Assembly: GCA_903869595.1 (NCBI GenBank)
Contig: CAIPZV010000084.1
Coordinates: forward strand, 18,510-82,509
Origin: an uncultured beta proteobacterium
Lineage (GTDB): Bacteria > Pseudomonadota > Gammaproteobacteria > Burkholderiales > Burkholderiaceae_C
Direction of reading: 5' to 3'
DNA length: 64,000 nt
Of the stretch, positions 1-11,030 are shown piece by piece; the stretch's first letter is position 1, and every line of letters starts with the position of its first letter. The position numbers and the translations under genes were made by a program. The notes under the pieces were generated by a model. The model saw only the letters and a list, made by a program, of their open reading frames with translations. It was not told the DNA's origin and ran no database searches.

Positions 1-577
1 CCAGGGTGATGCGCCAGCTGCCTTGCACGCTTAAGTCCACGGATTCAATCGACAGGTTAAGCAGCGTGAACTGCGGCTCCATCAATCGGTAAGCAGCTAG
101 CACTTGCGCGCTTTGGCTTTGCGGCCCGTTGAGGCGTGGCAGGCCGTACTGCTCTACTTCACCGGTATTGGCATCAAACACTTCGCCATAGCTATTGAGC
201 AAACGTTGTTCGCTTTCATCGCCCCAATAGGCCACTACCTGGTGCTCTTGCAACTTGACGCGCAAATGGTTGGGAAAGTCGCGGTGCACCACGGCTTTGC
301 GCACCCAGGGTATGGCTTCAAAGGCATCGCGGGTGCTGCCCAAATCCATGCTGAAAAAAGTACCCTTCACACGCGAGACCACATGCGCGCGCACGGTGGC
401 GGTATTGCAGTGGTTCACGTCCCCAATCACCGTAATACCTTGAAATGCAAACACCTTGTTTGCCGCGACCCAGCGCGTGAATGCCAACGCGCAGGCCAGC
501 ACAAACACGGCAAACAAAACGATGGCCGCGGCGTTCATCAGGCGAACATCCAGGGCCGGGGCTTCGTCGCGTTTCAT
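1..577 (-). CDS. ftsQ: Cell division protein FtsQ (partial, C-terminus off the window)
   Basis: FtsQ is a bitopic inner-membrane protein that links early and late divisome proteins through its periplasmic POTRA and beta domains (known for the family). The visible protein starts at ATG 575-577, which overlaps the ddl stop as ATGA. It has a short cytoplasmic start ([10 protein letters not shown]), one hydrophobic segment at about residues 14-30, then a POTRA-like stretch with [10 protein letters not shown]. About 192 codons are visible before the left edge, so the C-terminal end is missing. Its position directly after ddl, as last visible gene of the dcw cluster, supports the call; ftsA and ftsZ would be expected beyond the edge. 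Confidence 0.9.
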   Translation of the reverse strand, partial: MKRDEAPALDVRLMNAAAIVLFAVFVLACALAFTRWVAANKVFAFQGITVIGDVNHCNTATVRAHVVSRVKGTFFSMDLGSTRDAFEAIPWVRKAVVHRDFPNHLRVKLQEHQVVAYWGDESEQRLLNSYGEVFDANTGEVEQYGLPRLNGPQSQSAQVLAAYRLMEPQFTLLNLSIESVDLSVQGSWRITL

Positions 578-1566
578 GCGGCTTTCCCCCTTGTGCTGTC
601 GGCATCGAGCGCGGCAGTGGCTAGCAATTGCAGGCACAGGTCTTCATACGAAATACCGGCTGCGCGTGCGGACATCGGCACCAGCGAATGGCTAGTCATG
701 CCCGGAGAGGTATTCATTTCCAGCAAAAAGGCGCAGCCGTCGCTGGCGCGTAGCATCAAATCGGCGCGTCCCCAACCCCGGCAGCCCAGCGCCCGATAGG
801 ATGCCAGCACCATGGCTTGGATGCTGTGTTCCTGCGCGGGCGGCAGGCCGCTGGGGCAGTGGTAGCGCACTACGTCTGTGAAATATTTATTTTGGTAGTC
901 GTAAGCGCCTTCAGGGGCTTCAATGCGCACGATGGGCAAAGCCCGCGCATCTGCGCCACTGCCAATGACCGGGCAAGTCAACTCTTGGCCAGTAATAAAT
1001 TCTTCGCACAAGACATCGCGGTCAAAGCGCGCGGCCAGGCTGACCGCTTCTGGGGTATGCGCTGCATCGCTCACCTTGGTGACGCCAATCGACGAGCCTT
1101 CGTGCGGTGGTTTGACGATAAAGGGCAGGCCCAGTGCGCCAGCCAGCGCGTGCAGTTGCTGCACGTCACTTTGTGCGTCGGGGCCTAGCACCCGGTAAGC
1201 CGGAGTGGCTAAGCCATGGGCTTGCCAGATGCGCTTGGTCATGACTTTGTCCACCGCGATGCTGGACGCCATCACGCCCGAGCCGGTGTAGGCAATGCCC
1301 ATCAACTCCAGCGCGCCTTGCACCGTGCCGTCTTCGCCATGGCGGCCATGCAGGGCGATAAAGCAACGGCTAAATCCTTGGTCTTTCAGTTCCCACAAGG
1401 AGCGCAATTGCGGGTCAAACGCGTGGGCATCAATACCGCGTGATTGCAGTGCCGTAAGCACGCCCTGGCCCGAGAGCAAAGAAATATCCCGCTCCGCTGA
1501 GCTGCCGCCCATCAACACCGCGACTTTGCCCATGGCCTTGGCTTGCATGGAGGTGGCTGTTTTCAT
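574..1566 (-). CDS. ddl: D-alanine--D-alanine ligase
   Basis: ATP-grasp enzyme that joins two D-alanines to make the dipeptide added by MurF to UDP-MurNAc-tripeptide; cytoplasmic. The 330-residue protein has the N-terminal [19 protein letters not shown], the [12 protein letters not shown] loop, the ATP-grasp core ([15 protein letters not shown]) and the metal-binding end [16 protein letters not shown] place the start at ATG 1564-1566 (MKTATSMQ), which overlaps the murC TGA. An upstream in-frame extension exists but lies inside murC and is not family-like. The length matches the family. Its stop overlaps the ftsQ start, so both are probably translationally coupled. Confidence 0.97.
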   Translation of the reverse strand: MKTATSMQAKAMGKVAVLMGGSSAERDISLLSGQGVLTALQSRGIDAHAFDPQLRSLWELKDQGFSRCFIALHGRHGEDGTVQGALELMGIAYTGSGVMASSIAVDKVMTKRIWQAHGLATPAYRVLGPDAQSDVQQLHALAGALGLPFIVKPPHEGSSIGVTKVSDAAHTPEAVSLAARFDRDVLCEEFITGQELTCPVIGSGADARALPIVRIEAPEGAYDYQNKYFTDVVRYHCPSGLPPAQEHSIQAMVLASYRALGCRGWGRADLMLRASDGCAFLLEMNTSPGMTSHSLVPMSARAAGISYEDLCLQLLATAALDADSTRGKAA

Positions 1567-2987
1567 GCGCCGGCCTCCGGGTTGTCTTTGCTCTTCAAGA
1601 GCGCAACAATTTGCCCGGGCACTGCGCTGATAGAGCCTGCCCCCATGCACAACAACACATCGCCATCCTGCGCATTGCGCAGCGCGGCAGCAGCCATATC
1701 GCCGATGGCATCGATAAACACCGGGTCGGTATTGCCGCGTACGCGCATCGAACGGGCCAGGGCGCGGCTGTCGGCGGCCACGATGGGCGCTTCGCCTGCG
1801 GAATACACCTCGGCCAGCAAGACCACATCGGCCAAGCCCATGACTTTGACAAAGTCTTCAAAACAATCGCGGGTGCGGGTATAGCGGTGCGGCTGGAAGG
1901 CCAGTACCAAACGTCTGCCGGGAAAGGCGCCGCGTGCCGCTTCCAGCGTGGCGGCCATTTCCACTGGATGGTGGCCGTAATCGTCCACCACGGTGACGCT
2001 GCCGCCGCCGGGCAGGCTATGGTCGCCATAGCGTTGAAAGCGCCGACCCACGCCTTTGAATTCGCGCAGCGCTTTTTGCACTGCGGCGTCGGGGATGTTC
2101 AGTTCTACGGCGATCGCAATGGCGGATAGCGCATTGAGCACGTTATGGTGGCCTGGCAGGTTGAGCACAATGTCCAGGTCCGGCAAGGTGACACCGTTGC
2201 GCCTTTGCACCCGGAACTGCATTTGCCCCTTGACTGCCTTGATATCGAGCGCACGCACCTGCGCGTCGGGGTTGGTACCGTAGCTGGTGACCGGGCAATT
2301 CACCTGGTCCACGATGGCACGTACGGCGGCGTCATCGGTGCACAACACTGCTGTGCCGTAGAACGGCATGCGGTGCAGAAAATCGACAAAGGCTTGCTGC
2401 AAGCGGCCAAAGTCGTGGCCATAGGTTTCCATATGGTCGGCGTCGATATTCGTGACCACGGCCATCACCGGCAGCAGATTCAGGAATGAGGCATCGGACT
2501 CATCGGCCTCGACCACGATGTAATCGCCCTGGCCCAGGCGCGCATTGGCACCCGCACTGTTGAGGCGCCCGCCGATGACAAACGTCGGATCTAGCCCGGC
2601 TTCTGCCAGCACGCTGGCTACCAGGCTGGTGGTGGTGGTTTTACCGTGCGTGCCCGCAATCGCAATGCCTTGCTTGAGGCGCATCAGCTCGGCCAGCATC
2701 AGCGCCCGTGGCACCACCGGAATATGCATGGCGCGCGCTTGCAGTACTTCGGGGTTGGTGGCTTGCACGGCGGTGGACGTCACTACTGCGTCAGCACCAG
2801 CCACATGGTCGGTATGGTGGCCCACAAAAGTGCGAATGCCTAATGAGCCCAGGCGCTGCAGCGCGGCGCTGTCGCTCAGGTCCGAGCCGCTGATGCGGTA
2901 GCCCAGGTTGTGCAGGATTTCGGCAATGCCTGACATGCCCGAGCCGCCGATGCCGACAAAGTGAATATGGCGTACCGCGTGCTTCAC
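1563..2987 (-). CDS. murC: UDP-N-acetylmuramate--L-alanine ligase
   Basis: First amino-acid-adding ligase of peptidoglycan precursor synthesis; attaches L-Ala to UDP-MurNAc using ATP in the cytoplasm. Shows the N-terminal nucleotide-sugar domain ([17 protein letters not shown]), the Mur P-loop [11 protein letters not shown], the central motif EADESDASF and the C-terminal YGHHPVE. The start is taken as GTG 2985-2987 (474 aa): it overlaps the murG TGA as GTGA and has AGGAG 8 nt upstream. A TTG six codons upstream, inside murG, is less likely. Typical Mur ligase length. Confidence 0.97.
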   Translation of the reverse strand: MKHAVRHIHFVGIGGSGMSGIAEILHNLGYRISGSDLSDSAALQRLGSLGIRTFVGHHTDHVAGADAVVTSTAVQATNPEVLQARAMHIPVVPRALMLAELMRLKQGIAIAGTHGKTTTTSLVASVLAEAGLDPTFVIGGRLNSAGANARLGQGDYIVVEADESDASFLNLLPVMAVVTNIDADHMETYGHDFGRLQQAFVDFLHRMPFYGTAVLCTDDAAVRAIVDQVNCPVTSYGTNPDAQVRALDIKAVKGQMQFRVQRRNGVTLPDLDIVLNLPGHHNVLNALSAIAIAVELNIPDAAVQKALREFKGVGRRFQRYGDHSLPGGGSVTVVDDYGHHPVEMAATLEAARGAFPGRRLVLAFQPHRYTRTRDCFEDFVKVMGLADVVLLAEVYSAGEAPIVAADSRALARSMRVRGNTDPVFIDAIGDMAAAALRNAQDGDVLLCMGAGSISAVPGQIVALLKSKDNPEAGA

Positions 2988-4066
2988 GCCACGATCTCCT
3001 CGCAAGCCTGCACCATGGCCGTGGTGGCAGCCAAGTTTTGCAGGCCTTTAGCCGCTTGCGCAGTGCGCAACAGAGTGGCCCGGTCGCAGGCTTGCAGCCA
3101 TTGGGCCAGGCCTTCGGGCGTCAGGCTGTGCTGGGGCATCAAGCAAGCTGCGTTCTGGTCGGATAGAAAGCGAGCGTTATGCGTTTGGTGGTCGTCCACC
3201 GCTGCCGGGAAGGGAATGAACAAGGCCGCTGCGCCTACCGCTGCAATTTCGGTCACGGTGCTGGCACCAGCGCGGCAAATGACCAGATCGGCTAATGCCA
3301 TGGCGCTGGCGGTGTCATCGATAAAAGGGACGAGCGTGGCCTCTACCCCGGCTTGCGCATAGTGGCTGCGTAGCGCATCGATATGCTGCTCGCCGCTTTG
3401 GTGGATGACGCTGGGGCGCGCGTCTGCGGGTAACAGAGCCAAGGCTTGCGGCACGATGCGGTTGAGCGCGCTGGCGCCCAGGCTGCCGCCCAGCACCAAA
3501 ATGTGCAAAGGCCCGCCGCGACCGGCAAAGCGCTGCGCTGGCGCGCCCTGCACCAGAAACTCGGCGCGCAAGGGATTGCCCACATGCTGCGCGCTACCCA
3601 GCGCACCGGGAAAGGCGCTAAACACACCGCGCGCCACGCGGGCCAAAACTTTGTTAGCCGCCCCAGCCACCGAGTTTTGCTCGTGCACCAGCAGTGGTAT
3701 GCGTCTGAGCGCGCTCATCAAACCACCGGGCAGGCTGATATAGCCGCCAAAGCCCAGCACCACATCGGGCTGCACCCGGCCCAGCACCGCCAGGCTTTGC
3801 CAGCAGGCGCGCAGCAAGCGCAGCGGTAGCCACAAGAGGCTGGCTAGCCCTTTGCCACGCACACCCGAAAACTCGATGGTCTCCAGCGCAAAACCGCGTG
3901 GCGGCACCAGACGGCTTTCCATGCTGCCGGGCGCGCCCAGCCAGTGCACGCGCCAGCCTTTGTCGCGCAAGGCTTGCGCAATCGCCAGGCCTGGAAAAAT
4001 ATGTCCACCCGTGCCTCCGGCCATCACCAAGGCGCAAGGCGTGCGTGCGGCGTTTGCGGCCATCAT
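2984..4066 (-). CDS. murG: UDP-GlcNAc--undecaprenyl-PP-MurNAc-pentapeptide GlcNAc transferase
   Basis: Membrane-associated GT28 glycosyltransferase that converts lipid I to lipid II on the cytoplasmic face. At 360 residues it is normal length. Visible motifs are the glycine-rich [15 protein letters not shown] loop near the N-terminus, HEQNSVAG, the second-domain loop [12 protein letters not shown] and the UDP-GlcNAc site [15 protein letters not shown]. There are two consecutive ATG codons (4064-4066 and 4061-4063); the first overlaps the ftsW stop as ATGA and is chosen. It sits between ftsW and murC as usual in dcw clusters. Confidence 0.97.
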   Translation of the reverse strand: MMAANAARTPCALVMAGGTGGHIFPGLAIAQALRDKGWRVHWLGAPGSMESRLVPPRGFALETIEFSGVRGKGLASLLWLPLRLLRACWQSLAVLGRVQPDVVLGFGGYISLPGGLMSALRRIPLLVHEQNSVAGAANKVLARVARGVFSAFPGALGSAQHVGNPLRAEFLVQGAPAQRFAGRGGPLHILVLGGSLGASALNRIVPQALALLPADARPSVIHQSGEQHIDALRSHYAQAGVEATLVPFIDDTASAMALADLVICRAGASTVTEIAAVGAAALFIPFPAAVDDHQTHNARFLSDQNAACLMPQHSLTPEGLAQWLQACDRATLLRTAQAAKGLQNLAATTAMVQACEEIVA

Positions 4067-5319
4067 GCCGGGACTCCTTGCATCAGCTTGCGGTTTTCAT
4101 AGTCGATGCGCAGCACCAAAGCCAGCGCTACCAGATTGACCAAAATTGCCGAACCGCCGTAGCTCATGAGTGGCAGCGTCAGGCCTTTGGTGGGCAGCGC
4201 CCCCAGGTTCACGCCCATATTGATAAAGCCCTGAAAACCCATCCAGATGCCTACGCCTTGCGCCACCAGCCCAGCAAATACGCGCTCTAGCGCCACCGCC
4301 TGGCGGCCGATATGAATAATGCGCCGCGTCATCCACAAAAATAAAAAAATCAGCGCGAGTACACCGACCAGGCCAAACTCTTCGCCGATCACCGCCACCA
4401 AAAAATCGGTATGCGCTTCGGGCAGCCAATGCAGTTTCTCCACACTTCCGCCCAGGCCTACGCCAAAAATTTCGCCACGTCCTAGGGCGATCAGCGAGTG
4501 TGTCAGCTGGTAGCCCTTGGCCAGTGCGTTGTGTTCGCTCCAGGGGTCCAGGTAGGCAAATATGCGCGCGCGGCGGTAGTCGTTAAAGGCGATCATCAGC
4601 GCAAAGGCCGCCAGCAGCACGCCCGAGATCAGGAAGAACATGCTGGCATTGACGCCACCCAAAAACAAGATACCCATGGCGATGACGGCAATCACCAGGA
4701 AGGCGCCCATGTCCGGTTCAGCGAGCAACAAAACACCCATCACACCCACGGCAGCGGCCATGGGCCAGACTGCGCGCAAAAAGTCTTCCTTGACTTCCAT
4801 CTTGCGCACCATATAGCCTGCGGCATAAACCACGGCAGAAAACTTGGCCAGCTCCGAGGGCTGGAAATTGGTAATGCCCAGCGAAATCCAGCGCCGGGCA
4901 CCGTTCACGCCTTTGCCGATGTGCGGAATCAGCACCGCCACCAGCAATGCCAGTGATGCCATGAACAACACGGGCGCGTATTTTTCCCAGGTCTGCACGG
5001 GAACCTGGAAGGCGATAAGGCAAGCGACCAAGCCCATGGCAATAGAGGCCAGATGCCGCACCAGAAAATAATTGTGCGTGTAGCCCACAAACTTTGGGTT
5101 ATCCGGCATAGCAATGGTGGCCGAATACACCATGACGGCGCCCCAGACCAAAAGCGTGGACACCACGGCCATCAAAGCATGGTCCAGGCTGCTGATGCGG
5201 CTGCTGCTTTGGGTATTGGCGTAGTTGGCGCGACGACCCAGACGCACCGGCAGCGCGTCGCGCTCCTGTGCAGATTTGCCCAGACCCCAGCGGCTCCACA
5301 GGTTGGCAGCGATATTCAT
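4063..5319 (-). CDS. ftsW: Peptidoglycan glycosyltransferase FtsW (SEDS family)
   Basis: Polytopic SEDS-family membrane protein that polymerises lipid II at the septum together with its partner PBP3/FtsI, which is encoded in the same cluster. The 418-residue protein has a roughly 50-residue cytoplasmic N-terminus, then about ten hydrophobic segments. SEDS signatures are visible: [10 protein letters not shown], the catalytic-loop region [18 protein letters not shown], and the C-terminal [24 protein letters not shown] block. The ATG 5317-5319 start overlaps the murD TGA. The long N-terminus is common for FtsW compared with RodA. Confidence 0.96.
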   Translation of the reverse strand: MNIAANLWSRWGLGKSAQERDALPVRLGRRANYANTQSSSRISSLDHALMAVVSTLLVWGAVMVYSATIAMPDNPKFVGYTHNYFLVRHLASIAMGLVACLIAFQVPVQTWEKYAPVLFMASLALLVAVLIPHIGKGVNGARRWISLGITNFQPSELAKFSAVVYAAGYMVRKMEVKEDFLRAVWPMAAAVGVMGVLLLAEPDMGAFLVIAVIAMGILFLGGVNASMFFLISGVLLAAFALMIAFNDYRRARIFAYLDPWSEHNALAKGYQLTHSLIALGRGEIFGVGLGGSVEKLHWLPEAHTDFLVAVIGEEFGLVGVLALIFLFLWMTRRIIHIGRQAVALERVFAGLVAQGVGIWMGFQGFINMGVNLGALPTKGLTLPLMSYGGSAILVNLVALALVLRIDYENRKLMQGVPA

Positions 5320-6833
5320 GGTGCCAACTCCAAGATCTGCCCTTGGGCGAGGGCCAGTGACTGCACCGCCTGCGTAAACACCGCAGCACGGTGGGCGTAG
5401 TCTTTGAACATATCAAAGCTAGCGCATGCCGGGGACATCAGCACTGCATCGCCCTCGTGCGCCAAATTAGCCGCCTGCTGCACCGCATCGTCCATGGAGT
5501 CGGCATCGTGCAAGGCCACGCCAGTGTTGTGCAGTGCTTGGCGAATCAAGGCTGCGTCCCGGCCTATCAGCAGCACCGTGTGCACATAGGCCCGCACGGG
5601 TGCGGCCAAAGGCGCAAAGTCTTGCCCCTTGCCGTCGCCGCCCAAAATCAACACCAAGGCACGGTCTTGGCCCAAGCCCTGCAAGGCCGCCACGGTGGCG
5701 CCCACATTGGTGCCTTTGCTGTCGTCAAAGTATTCGACCGCGTTCACCAAGCCCAGCGACTGCACGCGGTGCGGCTCGCCGCTGTATTCACGCAGGCCAA
5801 ACAACATAGGCCCCAGCGCGCAGCCGGTAGCACTGGCCAGCGCCACTGCGGCCAGCGCGTTGCAGGCGTTGTGGCGGCCACGGATACGCAGCGCATCGGC
5901 GGGCATCAGGCGTTGTAAAAACAAATCTTCTACGGGCGCATTGCGTCCGCGCTTGATGGTTTCATCCGCTGGTGCGGCGCGCACCAGCCAGACCACGCCA
6001 TTGACTTCTTCCAGGCCGTAGTCGCCCGCATGGCTCGGTGTTTGGGCGCTAAAGCACACATGGGCGCGTTGCACCGGTTTTTGCAATTTCACGCGCTGCG
6101 GCTCGGGCAACATGGCCATCACTTGCGCATCGTCGCGGTTAAGCAGCATCAAGCCTTTGCTGCCAAAGATGCGGGCCTTGGCACGCGCATAGTCTTGCAA
6201 GTCGGTATGCCAATCCAGGTGGTCTTGGCTGAGGTTGAGCACCGTGGCCACCGTAGGCTCAAAGTCTTCGGCGTAGTGCAGCTGAAAGCTGGACAGCTCC
6301 AGCACCCAGACTTGTGGCAAGGCCTGGGTATCTATGGCCTGCGCCAGGGTATCGAGCAAAGTCGGGCCGATATTGCCGGCCACGGCAACGGATTTACCGG
6401 CGCGCGCGACCAATTGGCCGGTGAGCGAGGTAACGGTGGTTTTGCCATTGGTGCCGGTAATCGCGATGACCTGGGGCTGGTAGGCCTGCGCTGCGTGCAG
6501 TGTGCGCAAGGCTTGCGTAAACAGGCCTAGTTCGCTGCCTACCCAGAGGCCTTGGGCGTGGGCTGCATCGACCAATGCGCTGACGCGTGCTGGCGCTAAG
6601 CCGGGGCTGATGCAAATGCGCTGAAAGCGGCCATGCGCCAGGGCTTGGGCGTCCAGCGCGCCATTGACAAGGCGCGCATCGGGAATGTCTTGCGCCAGGG
6701 TCGATGCTTGGGGTGGCGCGGCGCGGTCATCGAGCACCGTGACTTGCGCGCCTAAGCGCGCGCACCAGCGTGCCATCGCCAGACCGGAAGCTCCCAGACC
6801 GACGACTAACACCTGTTGCCCTTGCATGTTCAT
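5316..6833 (-). CDS. murD: UDP-N-acetylmuramoylalanine--D-glutamate ligase
   Basis: Adds D-Glu to UDP-MurNAc-L-Ala. The 505-residue protein shows the N-terminal [16 protein letters not shown] fold, the Mur P-loop [11 protein letters not shown], the central [11 protein letters not shown] and the C-terminal [12 protein letters not shown] and [11 protein letters not shown] motifs. Start: ATG 6831-6833. A second ATG two codons downstream (6825-6827) has a better-spaced AAGG and could equally be used. It is somewhat longer than E. coli MurD (438 aa), with extra residues around 265-300 in the central domain. Followed by ftsW with an ATGA overlap. Confidence 0.96.
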   Translation of the reverse strand: MNMQGQQVLVVGLGASGLAMARWCARLGAQVTVLDDRAAPPQASTLAQDIPDARLVNGALDAQALAHGRFQRICISPGLAPARVSALVDAAHAQGLWVGSELGLFTQALRTLHAAQAYQPQVIAITGTNGKTTVTSLTGQLVARAGKSVAVAGNIGPTLLDTLAQAIDTQALPQVWVLELSSFQLHYAEDFEPTVATVLNLSQDHLDWHTDLQDYARAKARIFGSKGLMLLNRDDAQVMAMLPEPQRVKLQKPVQRAHVCFSAQTPSHAGDYGLEEVNGVVWLVRAAPADETIKRGRNAPVEDLFLQRLMPADALRIRGRHNACNALAAVALASATGCALGPMLFGLREYSGEPHRVQSLGLVNAVEYFDDSKGTNVGATVAALQGLGQDRALVLILGGDGKGQDFAPLAAPVRAYVHTVLLIGRDAALIRQALHNTGVALHDADSMDDAVQQAANLAHEGDAVLMSPACASFDMFKDYAHRAAVFTQAVQSLALAQGQILELAP

Positions 6834-6837
6834 TGCC

Positions 6838-8016
6838 TTATCTCAGCTTTAAGGTGGACAGGCCGAGCAGGCACAGCAGCATGGTGATGATCCAAAAACG
6901 CACGACGACTTGCGTTTCTTTCCAACCCTGCTTTTCAAAATGGTGGTGCAAAGGCGCCATGCGGAACAGGCGGCGACCTTCGCCGTATTTTCTGCGGGTG
7001 TACTTGAAGTACATCACTTGCAGCATCACCGACAAGGCCTCAGCCACAAACACGCCACCCATCATGGCCAGCACGATTTCCTGGCGCACGATGACGGCCA
7101 CCGTGCCCAGCGCGCCACCCAAAGCCAACGCACCTACATCGCCCATAAAGACTTGCGCCGGATGCGTGTTAAACCACAAAAACGCCAGACCGGCACCGGC
7201 GATCGCGGCGCAAAAAATCAGCAATTCACCGGCGCCGGGAATGTGCGGCAAAAATAGGTATTTGGAATAAATCACGCTGCCGGTGACATAGGCAAACACG
7301 CCCAGCGCCGAGCCCACCATCACCACCGGCATGATGGCCAGACCGTCCAGGCCATCGGTGAGGTTCACCGCGTTGCTCGAGCCCACAATCACCAGATAGG
7401 TCAGCACCACAAAGCCCAGTACACCTAGGGGGTAGCTCACCTGTTTGAAGAAGGGCAGCATCAGGCCGGCTTTGGGCGGGAGGCTGACGTCAAAACCGGA
7501 GCTGACCCAGTTGATAAACAACTCCAGCACGCGGCCATTGGAGTTTTCTGAAATGCTAAATACCAAGCACAGTGCGGCCAATATGCCAATCAGCGATTGC
7601 CAGAGGTATTTTTCGCGTGAGGGCATGCCTTCCGGGTCTTTGTTCACCACTTTGCGCCAGTCGTCAAACCAGCCGATGGCGCCAAAGCCCAGGGTCACGA
7701 TCAGGCAGATCCAGACAAAGCGGTTGGACAAGTCCACCCACAGCAAGGTCGAGCTGGCAATCGCAATCAGGATGAGCACGCCGCCCATGGTGGGGGTGCC
7801 GCTTTTGCTCAGGTGCGATTCCATGCCGTAGCCGCGGATGGGCTGGCCGATTTTGAGCGACTGCAAGCGCCGTATCACCGCAGGCCCTGCGGCCAGGCCA
7901 ATCAGCAGCGCGGTGGCTGCACCCATCACGGCGCGGAAGGTTAGGTACTGGAACACGCGCAGAAAACCCCACTCGGGGTAGAGGGTTTGCAACCATTGCG
8001 TCAGGCTTAGCAGCAT
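6838..8016 (-). CDS. mraY: Phospho-N-acetylmuramoyl-pentapeptide transferase
   Basis: Integral membrane enzyme that transfers phospho-MurNAc-pentapeptide to undecaprenyl phosphate, making lipid I. The 392-residue protein has about ten membrane segments and the diagnostic MraY motifs: [13 protein letters not shown] near residue 70, the Asp-rich [31 protein letters not shown] and the C-terminal [10 protein letters not shown]. It starts at ATG 8014-8016, 21 nt after the murF stop, and ends 4 nt before murD. Length is slightly above the E. coli enzyme (360 aa) because of a longer segment between about residues 140 and 180. Confidence 0.97.
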   Translation of the reverse strand: MLLSLTQWLQTLYPEWGFLRVFQYLTFRAVMGAATALLIGLAAGPAVIRRLQSLKIGQPIRGYGMESHLSKSGTPTMGGVLILIAIASSTLLWVDLSNRFVWICLIVTLGFGAIGWFDDWRKVVNKDPEGMPSREKYLWQSLIGILAALCLVFSISENSNGRVLELFINWVSSGFDVSLPPKAGLMLPFFKQVSYPLGVLGFVVLTYLVIVGSSNAVNLTDGLDGLAIMPVVMVGSALGVFAYVTGSVIYSKYLFLPHIPGAGELLIFCAAIAGAGLAFLWFNTHPAQVFMGDVGALALGGALGTVAVIVRQEIVLAMMGGVFVAEALSVMLQVMYFKYTRRKYGEGRRLFRMAPLHHHFEKQGWKETQVVVRFWIITMLLCLLGLSTLKLR

Positions 8017-8037
8017 GGGTTTGCCTTATTGAAGTGC

Positions 8038-9516
8038 TCAGGCTGCATGGACAGACTCCCCTGGCGTGTGGTGGGTGGCGGCCATGTCTTGCAAGGCTTC
8101 TATGATTTTTTCCATACGCATAAAGCGCGAACCTTTAACCAGCACGCTGGCGCTGTGCGATAGGGCCTGCGCTACTGCTTGCGTCAAGGCGGCGGCGTCG
8201 GCACAGTGCTGCGCCTGGCCACCGGCTTGGCAAAAGGCTTGTACGGTGGATTGGCTTAGGGTGCCGCTGGCTAATAAGTGTTCGATGCCCTGGCTGTGCG
8301 CGTAGCTGCCAGCCTGCGCGTGCAATTGCGGTCCCTGGTCGCCCACTTCGCCCATATCGCCCAGCACCAGCAGGCGCGGTGCTGGTAAATCGCGCAAGAC
8401 GTCGATCGCAGCTTGCACCGAATCTGGGTTGGCGTTGTAGCTGTCATCGACCAGGCTGATGCTGCGCTCGCCCCAGACCAAACTCAGCGCACGCGAGCGG
8501 CCTTTGACCGGCACAAAAGCCTGCAAGCCGCGCTCGATGGCGGCAGGGCTGACACCAGCGGCTAGCGCGCACGCGGCAGCGGCCCAGGAGTTGCGTACGT
8601 TGTGGTGGCCGGCAATCGCTAAGCGGTAGTGCAAAACGCCGCTGGCAGCGCCCTGGCGATAGCGCGCCTGCACCGCCCAGCCGCCGTCTTGCCATAGCGC
8701 TTGTTCGCCATATACGCCGTCTGGTTCTTGCGCTGGGGTTGCGGCAAATCCCAGCACCTTGTGCGCCTTGTTTTGCGCCATCCATTGGCCGGTGTAAACA
8801 TCGTCCAGTCCGAACACGGCGCAACCGCTTGCCGGCAGTGCTTCCAGCACGGCGCCGTTTTCGGCGGCGACGGCATCGACGGTGTGCATAAATTCCAGGT
8901 GTTCGCGCTGCGCGTTGTTCACCAAGGCTACCGTGGGTTGGGCCATAGCGGCCAGTTGGGCAATTTCGCCGGGGTGGTTCATGCCCAGTTCCAGCACCGC
9001 AATACGGTGCGCGGCGCGCAGACGCAGCAGTGTTAAAGGCACGCCGATGGCATTGTTCAAATTGCCTTGGGTAGCCAGCGCCGCGCCATCTGGGGCATGT
9101 TGCTGCAAGATGGCGGCAATCATTTGCGTGACCGTGGTTTTGCCATTGCTGCCGGTCACTGCGATCAGGGGCAGGGTAAATTGCGCGCGCCAGGCGTGCG
9201 CCAGTTGGCCAAGGGCCTGCGTGCTGTCGGCCACTTCGATGCGCGGCAGGCCTTGCGGATACTGGCTGGCGGGCAAGCTACTGTGGCAGAGCAGTGCACT
9301 TGCGCCGCGCTCCTGAGCCTGCTGCAAAAAGTCATTGGCGTCGTATTTGTCACCGCGCAGGGCGACAAACAGATCGCCAGGCTCCAAAGTGCGGCTGTCG
9401 GTATGGACGCGTGTGATGGCAGTGCCGGGCGCGCCATGCAGTACCACCGACTGGCCGCCGCTTAAGGCTTGCAGCCATTGCTGCACTTGTACCAAAGTGA
9501 TTAGCGGCGCGCTCAT
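8038..9516 (-). CDS. murF: UDP-MurNAc-tripeptide--D-Ala-D-Ala ligase
   Basis: Adds the D-Ala-D-Ala dipeptide made by Ddl to UDP-MurNAc-tripeptide, completing the pentapeptide precursor. At 492 residues it carries a short N-terminal domain, the Mur P-loop GSNGKTTVTQM near residue 121, the ELGMNHPGEIAQLA motif, NAQREHLEFM and the C-terminal DSYNANPDSV and LGDMGEVG blocks typical of MurF. The start ATG 9514-9516 overlaps the murE TGA. In the pathway it acts just after MurE and just before MraY, whose genes flank it. Confidence 0.97.
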   Translation of the reverse strand: MSAPLITLVQVQQWLQALSGGQSVVLHGAPGTAITRVHTDSRTLEPGDLFVALRGDKYDANDFLQQAQERGASALLCHSSLPASQYPQGLPRIEVADSTQALGQLAHAWRAQFTLPLIAVTGSNGKTTVTQMIAAILQQHAPDGAALATQGNLNNAIGVPLTLLRLRAAHRIAVLELGMNHPGEIAQLAAMAQPTVALVNNAQREHLEFMHTVDAVAAENGAVLEALPASGCAVFGLDDVYTGQWMAQNKAHKVLGFAATPAQEPDGVYGEQALWQDGGWAVQARYRQGAASGVLHYRLAIAGHHNVRNSWAAAACALAAGVSPAAIERGLQAFVPVKGRSRALSLVWGERSISLVDDSYNANPDSVQAAIDVLRDLPAPRLLVLGDMGEVGDQGPQLHAQAGSYAHSQGIEHLLASGTLSQSTVQAFCQAGGQAQHCADAAALTQAVAQALSHSASVLVKGSRFMRMEKIIEALQDMAATHHTPGESVHAA

Positions 9517-11030
9517 GCAGCCATCCTTTGTGCGCGCAGGGCCAGTGCGATATCGGCATGGTCTGCGTCGGAAAAAATAAATTTTTGTCCGGCCACTTCT
9601 TGCGCTGCTTCGTGGCCTTTGCCTGCGATCAGCACCACGTCTCTCGCATCCGCTTGCGTCAGCGCCTGTGCAATCGCTTGCGCACGATCAGCCTGCACGT
9701 GGATATGCGGCTGGCCGCCCATACCGGCCAGGATGTGGGCAATGATGGTGGCAGGGTTTTCAGTGCGCGGGTTGTCGCTGGTCAGCACGATGTGGTCCGC
9801 TTTGCTGGCGGCGATGGCGCCCATGAGCGGCCGTTTGGCGTTATCGCGGTCGCCGCCGCACCCAAACACGCACCACAGCGCGCCGCCGCGTTGCTGCGCG
9901 ACTGGGCGAAGCACTTCCAGGGTCTTTTGCAAAGCGTCCGGCGTGTGGGCATAGTCCACCACCGCCAGCGGTGCCTCATGCCCGCCCAGGCATTGCAAGC
10001 GGCCCGGCACGGCGGGTAAGTTGCTGCAGGCCTGCACCGCCGTGCTGAGGTCTATACCCAGCGCGCGCAGGCTGGCGATCACGCCCAGCAAATTCGATAC
10101 GTTGTAGCCGCCGATGATGCGGGTTCGTAACAGGCAGCGTTGCGTGCCTTCAACGACGGTAAATTGCAAGCCCTGCGCACCATGCTTAATCTCCAGTGCT
10201 TGCAAGCGCGCGGCTAGGTGCGTGGACACCGTCCACAAGTCGATTTCCGGCGCTTGTGTGGCTAGTTCAGCGGCCAACACCGCGCCCTGGTCGTCGTCGA
10301 TATTGAGCACTGCCGCTTGCAGACCAGGCCAGGCAAACAGGCGCCTTTTGGCAGCCCAATAGGCCTGCATGCTGCCGTGGTAGTCCAGATGGTCTTGGGT
10401 GAAATTGGTGAGCACCGCAAGTCGTATGCGCGTACCGTCCAAGCGGCCTTCTTCCATGCCGATCGACGACGCCTCCAAGGCGCAATAGTCCAAGCCCTGG
10501 TCTGCAAAGCTGCGCAAACTGCCTTGTAGCAGCACGCCATCCGGTGTAGTGAGGCCGCTAGGGCTCAGACCATTAAGGCTCGCTGCGTCGGTAGGCGCGA
10601 TACCGATACCCAGGGTGCCTATCAGTGCGCACACCGGTTTGGAGCCCATGGCATTGAGCGCTTGTGACAACCACCAGGCGCTGGAAGTTTTGCCATTGGT
10701 GCCGGTGATCGCCAACACCTGGACGCTGCGCGAGGGGTGCGCATAAAACGCGGCGGCAATCTTCGCGCTATCTTTTTTGAGGGCGATATAGGGCGCGACC
10801 CGCGCGTCAATCAGGTTCCACTGTGCAGCATCCAGCGCATCGACCAGGCAGGCAGCAGCCCCGTCTTTAAGGGCTTGCGGCACAAATTGCCGCGCATCCA
10901 CCGACAGGCCGGGCATGGCGATAAAACCATCGCCTGCGTGCAGCTTGCGGTGGTCGGTTTGTAATTGGCCAAGAACCCGTTCACGCAACCAGATGGCTGC
11001 TTGCTCGGGGGTGTGCAAGAGCGCTTGCAT
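9513..11030 (-). CDS. murE: UDP-MurNAc-L-Ala-D-Glu--2,6-diaminopimelate ligase
   Basis: Adds the third stem-peptide residue. The P-loop is GTNGKTSSAWWL near residue 113 and the C-terminal DNPRTENP matches the DNPR signature of meso-diaminopimelate-adding MurE rather than the lysine type, as expected for a Gram-negative. The ATG at 11028-11030 is chosen because it overlaps the ftsI TGA (TGATG); a TTG one codon upstream is also in frame. 505 aa, close to family length. Other motifs seen: ATNFTQDHLDYH-like (LTNFTQDHLDYH) and VVDYAHTPDAL. Confidence 0.97.
   Translation of the reverse strand: MQALLHTPEQAAIWLRERVLGQLQTDHRKLHAGDGFIAMPGLSVDARQFVPQALKDGAAACLVDALDAAQWNLIDARVAPYIALKKDSAKIAAAFYAHPSRSVQVLAITGTNGKTSSAWWLSQALNAMGSKPVCALIGTLGIGIAPTDAASLNGLSPSGLTTPDGVLLQGSLRSFADQGLDYCALEASSIGMEEGRLDGTRIRLAVLTNFTQDHLDYHGSMQAYWAAKRRLFAWPGLQAAVLNIDDDQGAVLAAELATQAPEIDLWTVSTHLAARLQALEIKHGAQGLQFTVVEGTQRCLLRTRIIGGYNVSNLLGVIASLRALGIDLSTAVQACSNLPAVPGRLQCLGGHEAPLAVVDYAHTPDALQKTLEVLRPVAQQRGGALWCVFGCGGDRDNAKRPLMGAIAASKADHIVLTSDNPRTENPATIIAHILAGMGGQPHIHVQADRAQAIAQALTQADARDVVLIAGKGHEAAQEVAGQKFIFSDADHADIALALRAQRMAA

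Noticed and set aside
104..799. 231-codon plus-strand frame over ftsQ/ddl
   Set aside because: Shadow of the ftsQ and ddl genes, spanning their junction; no motif.
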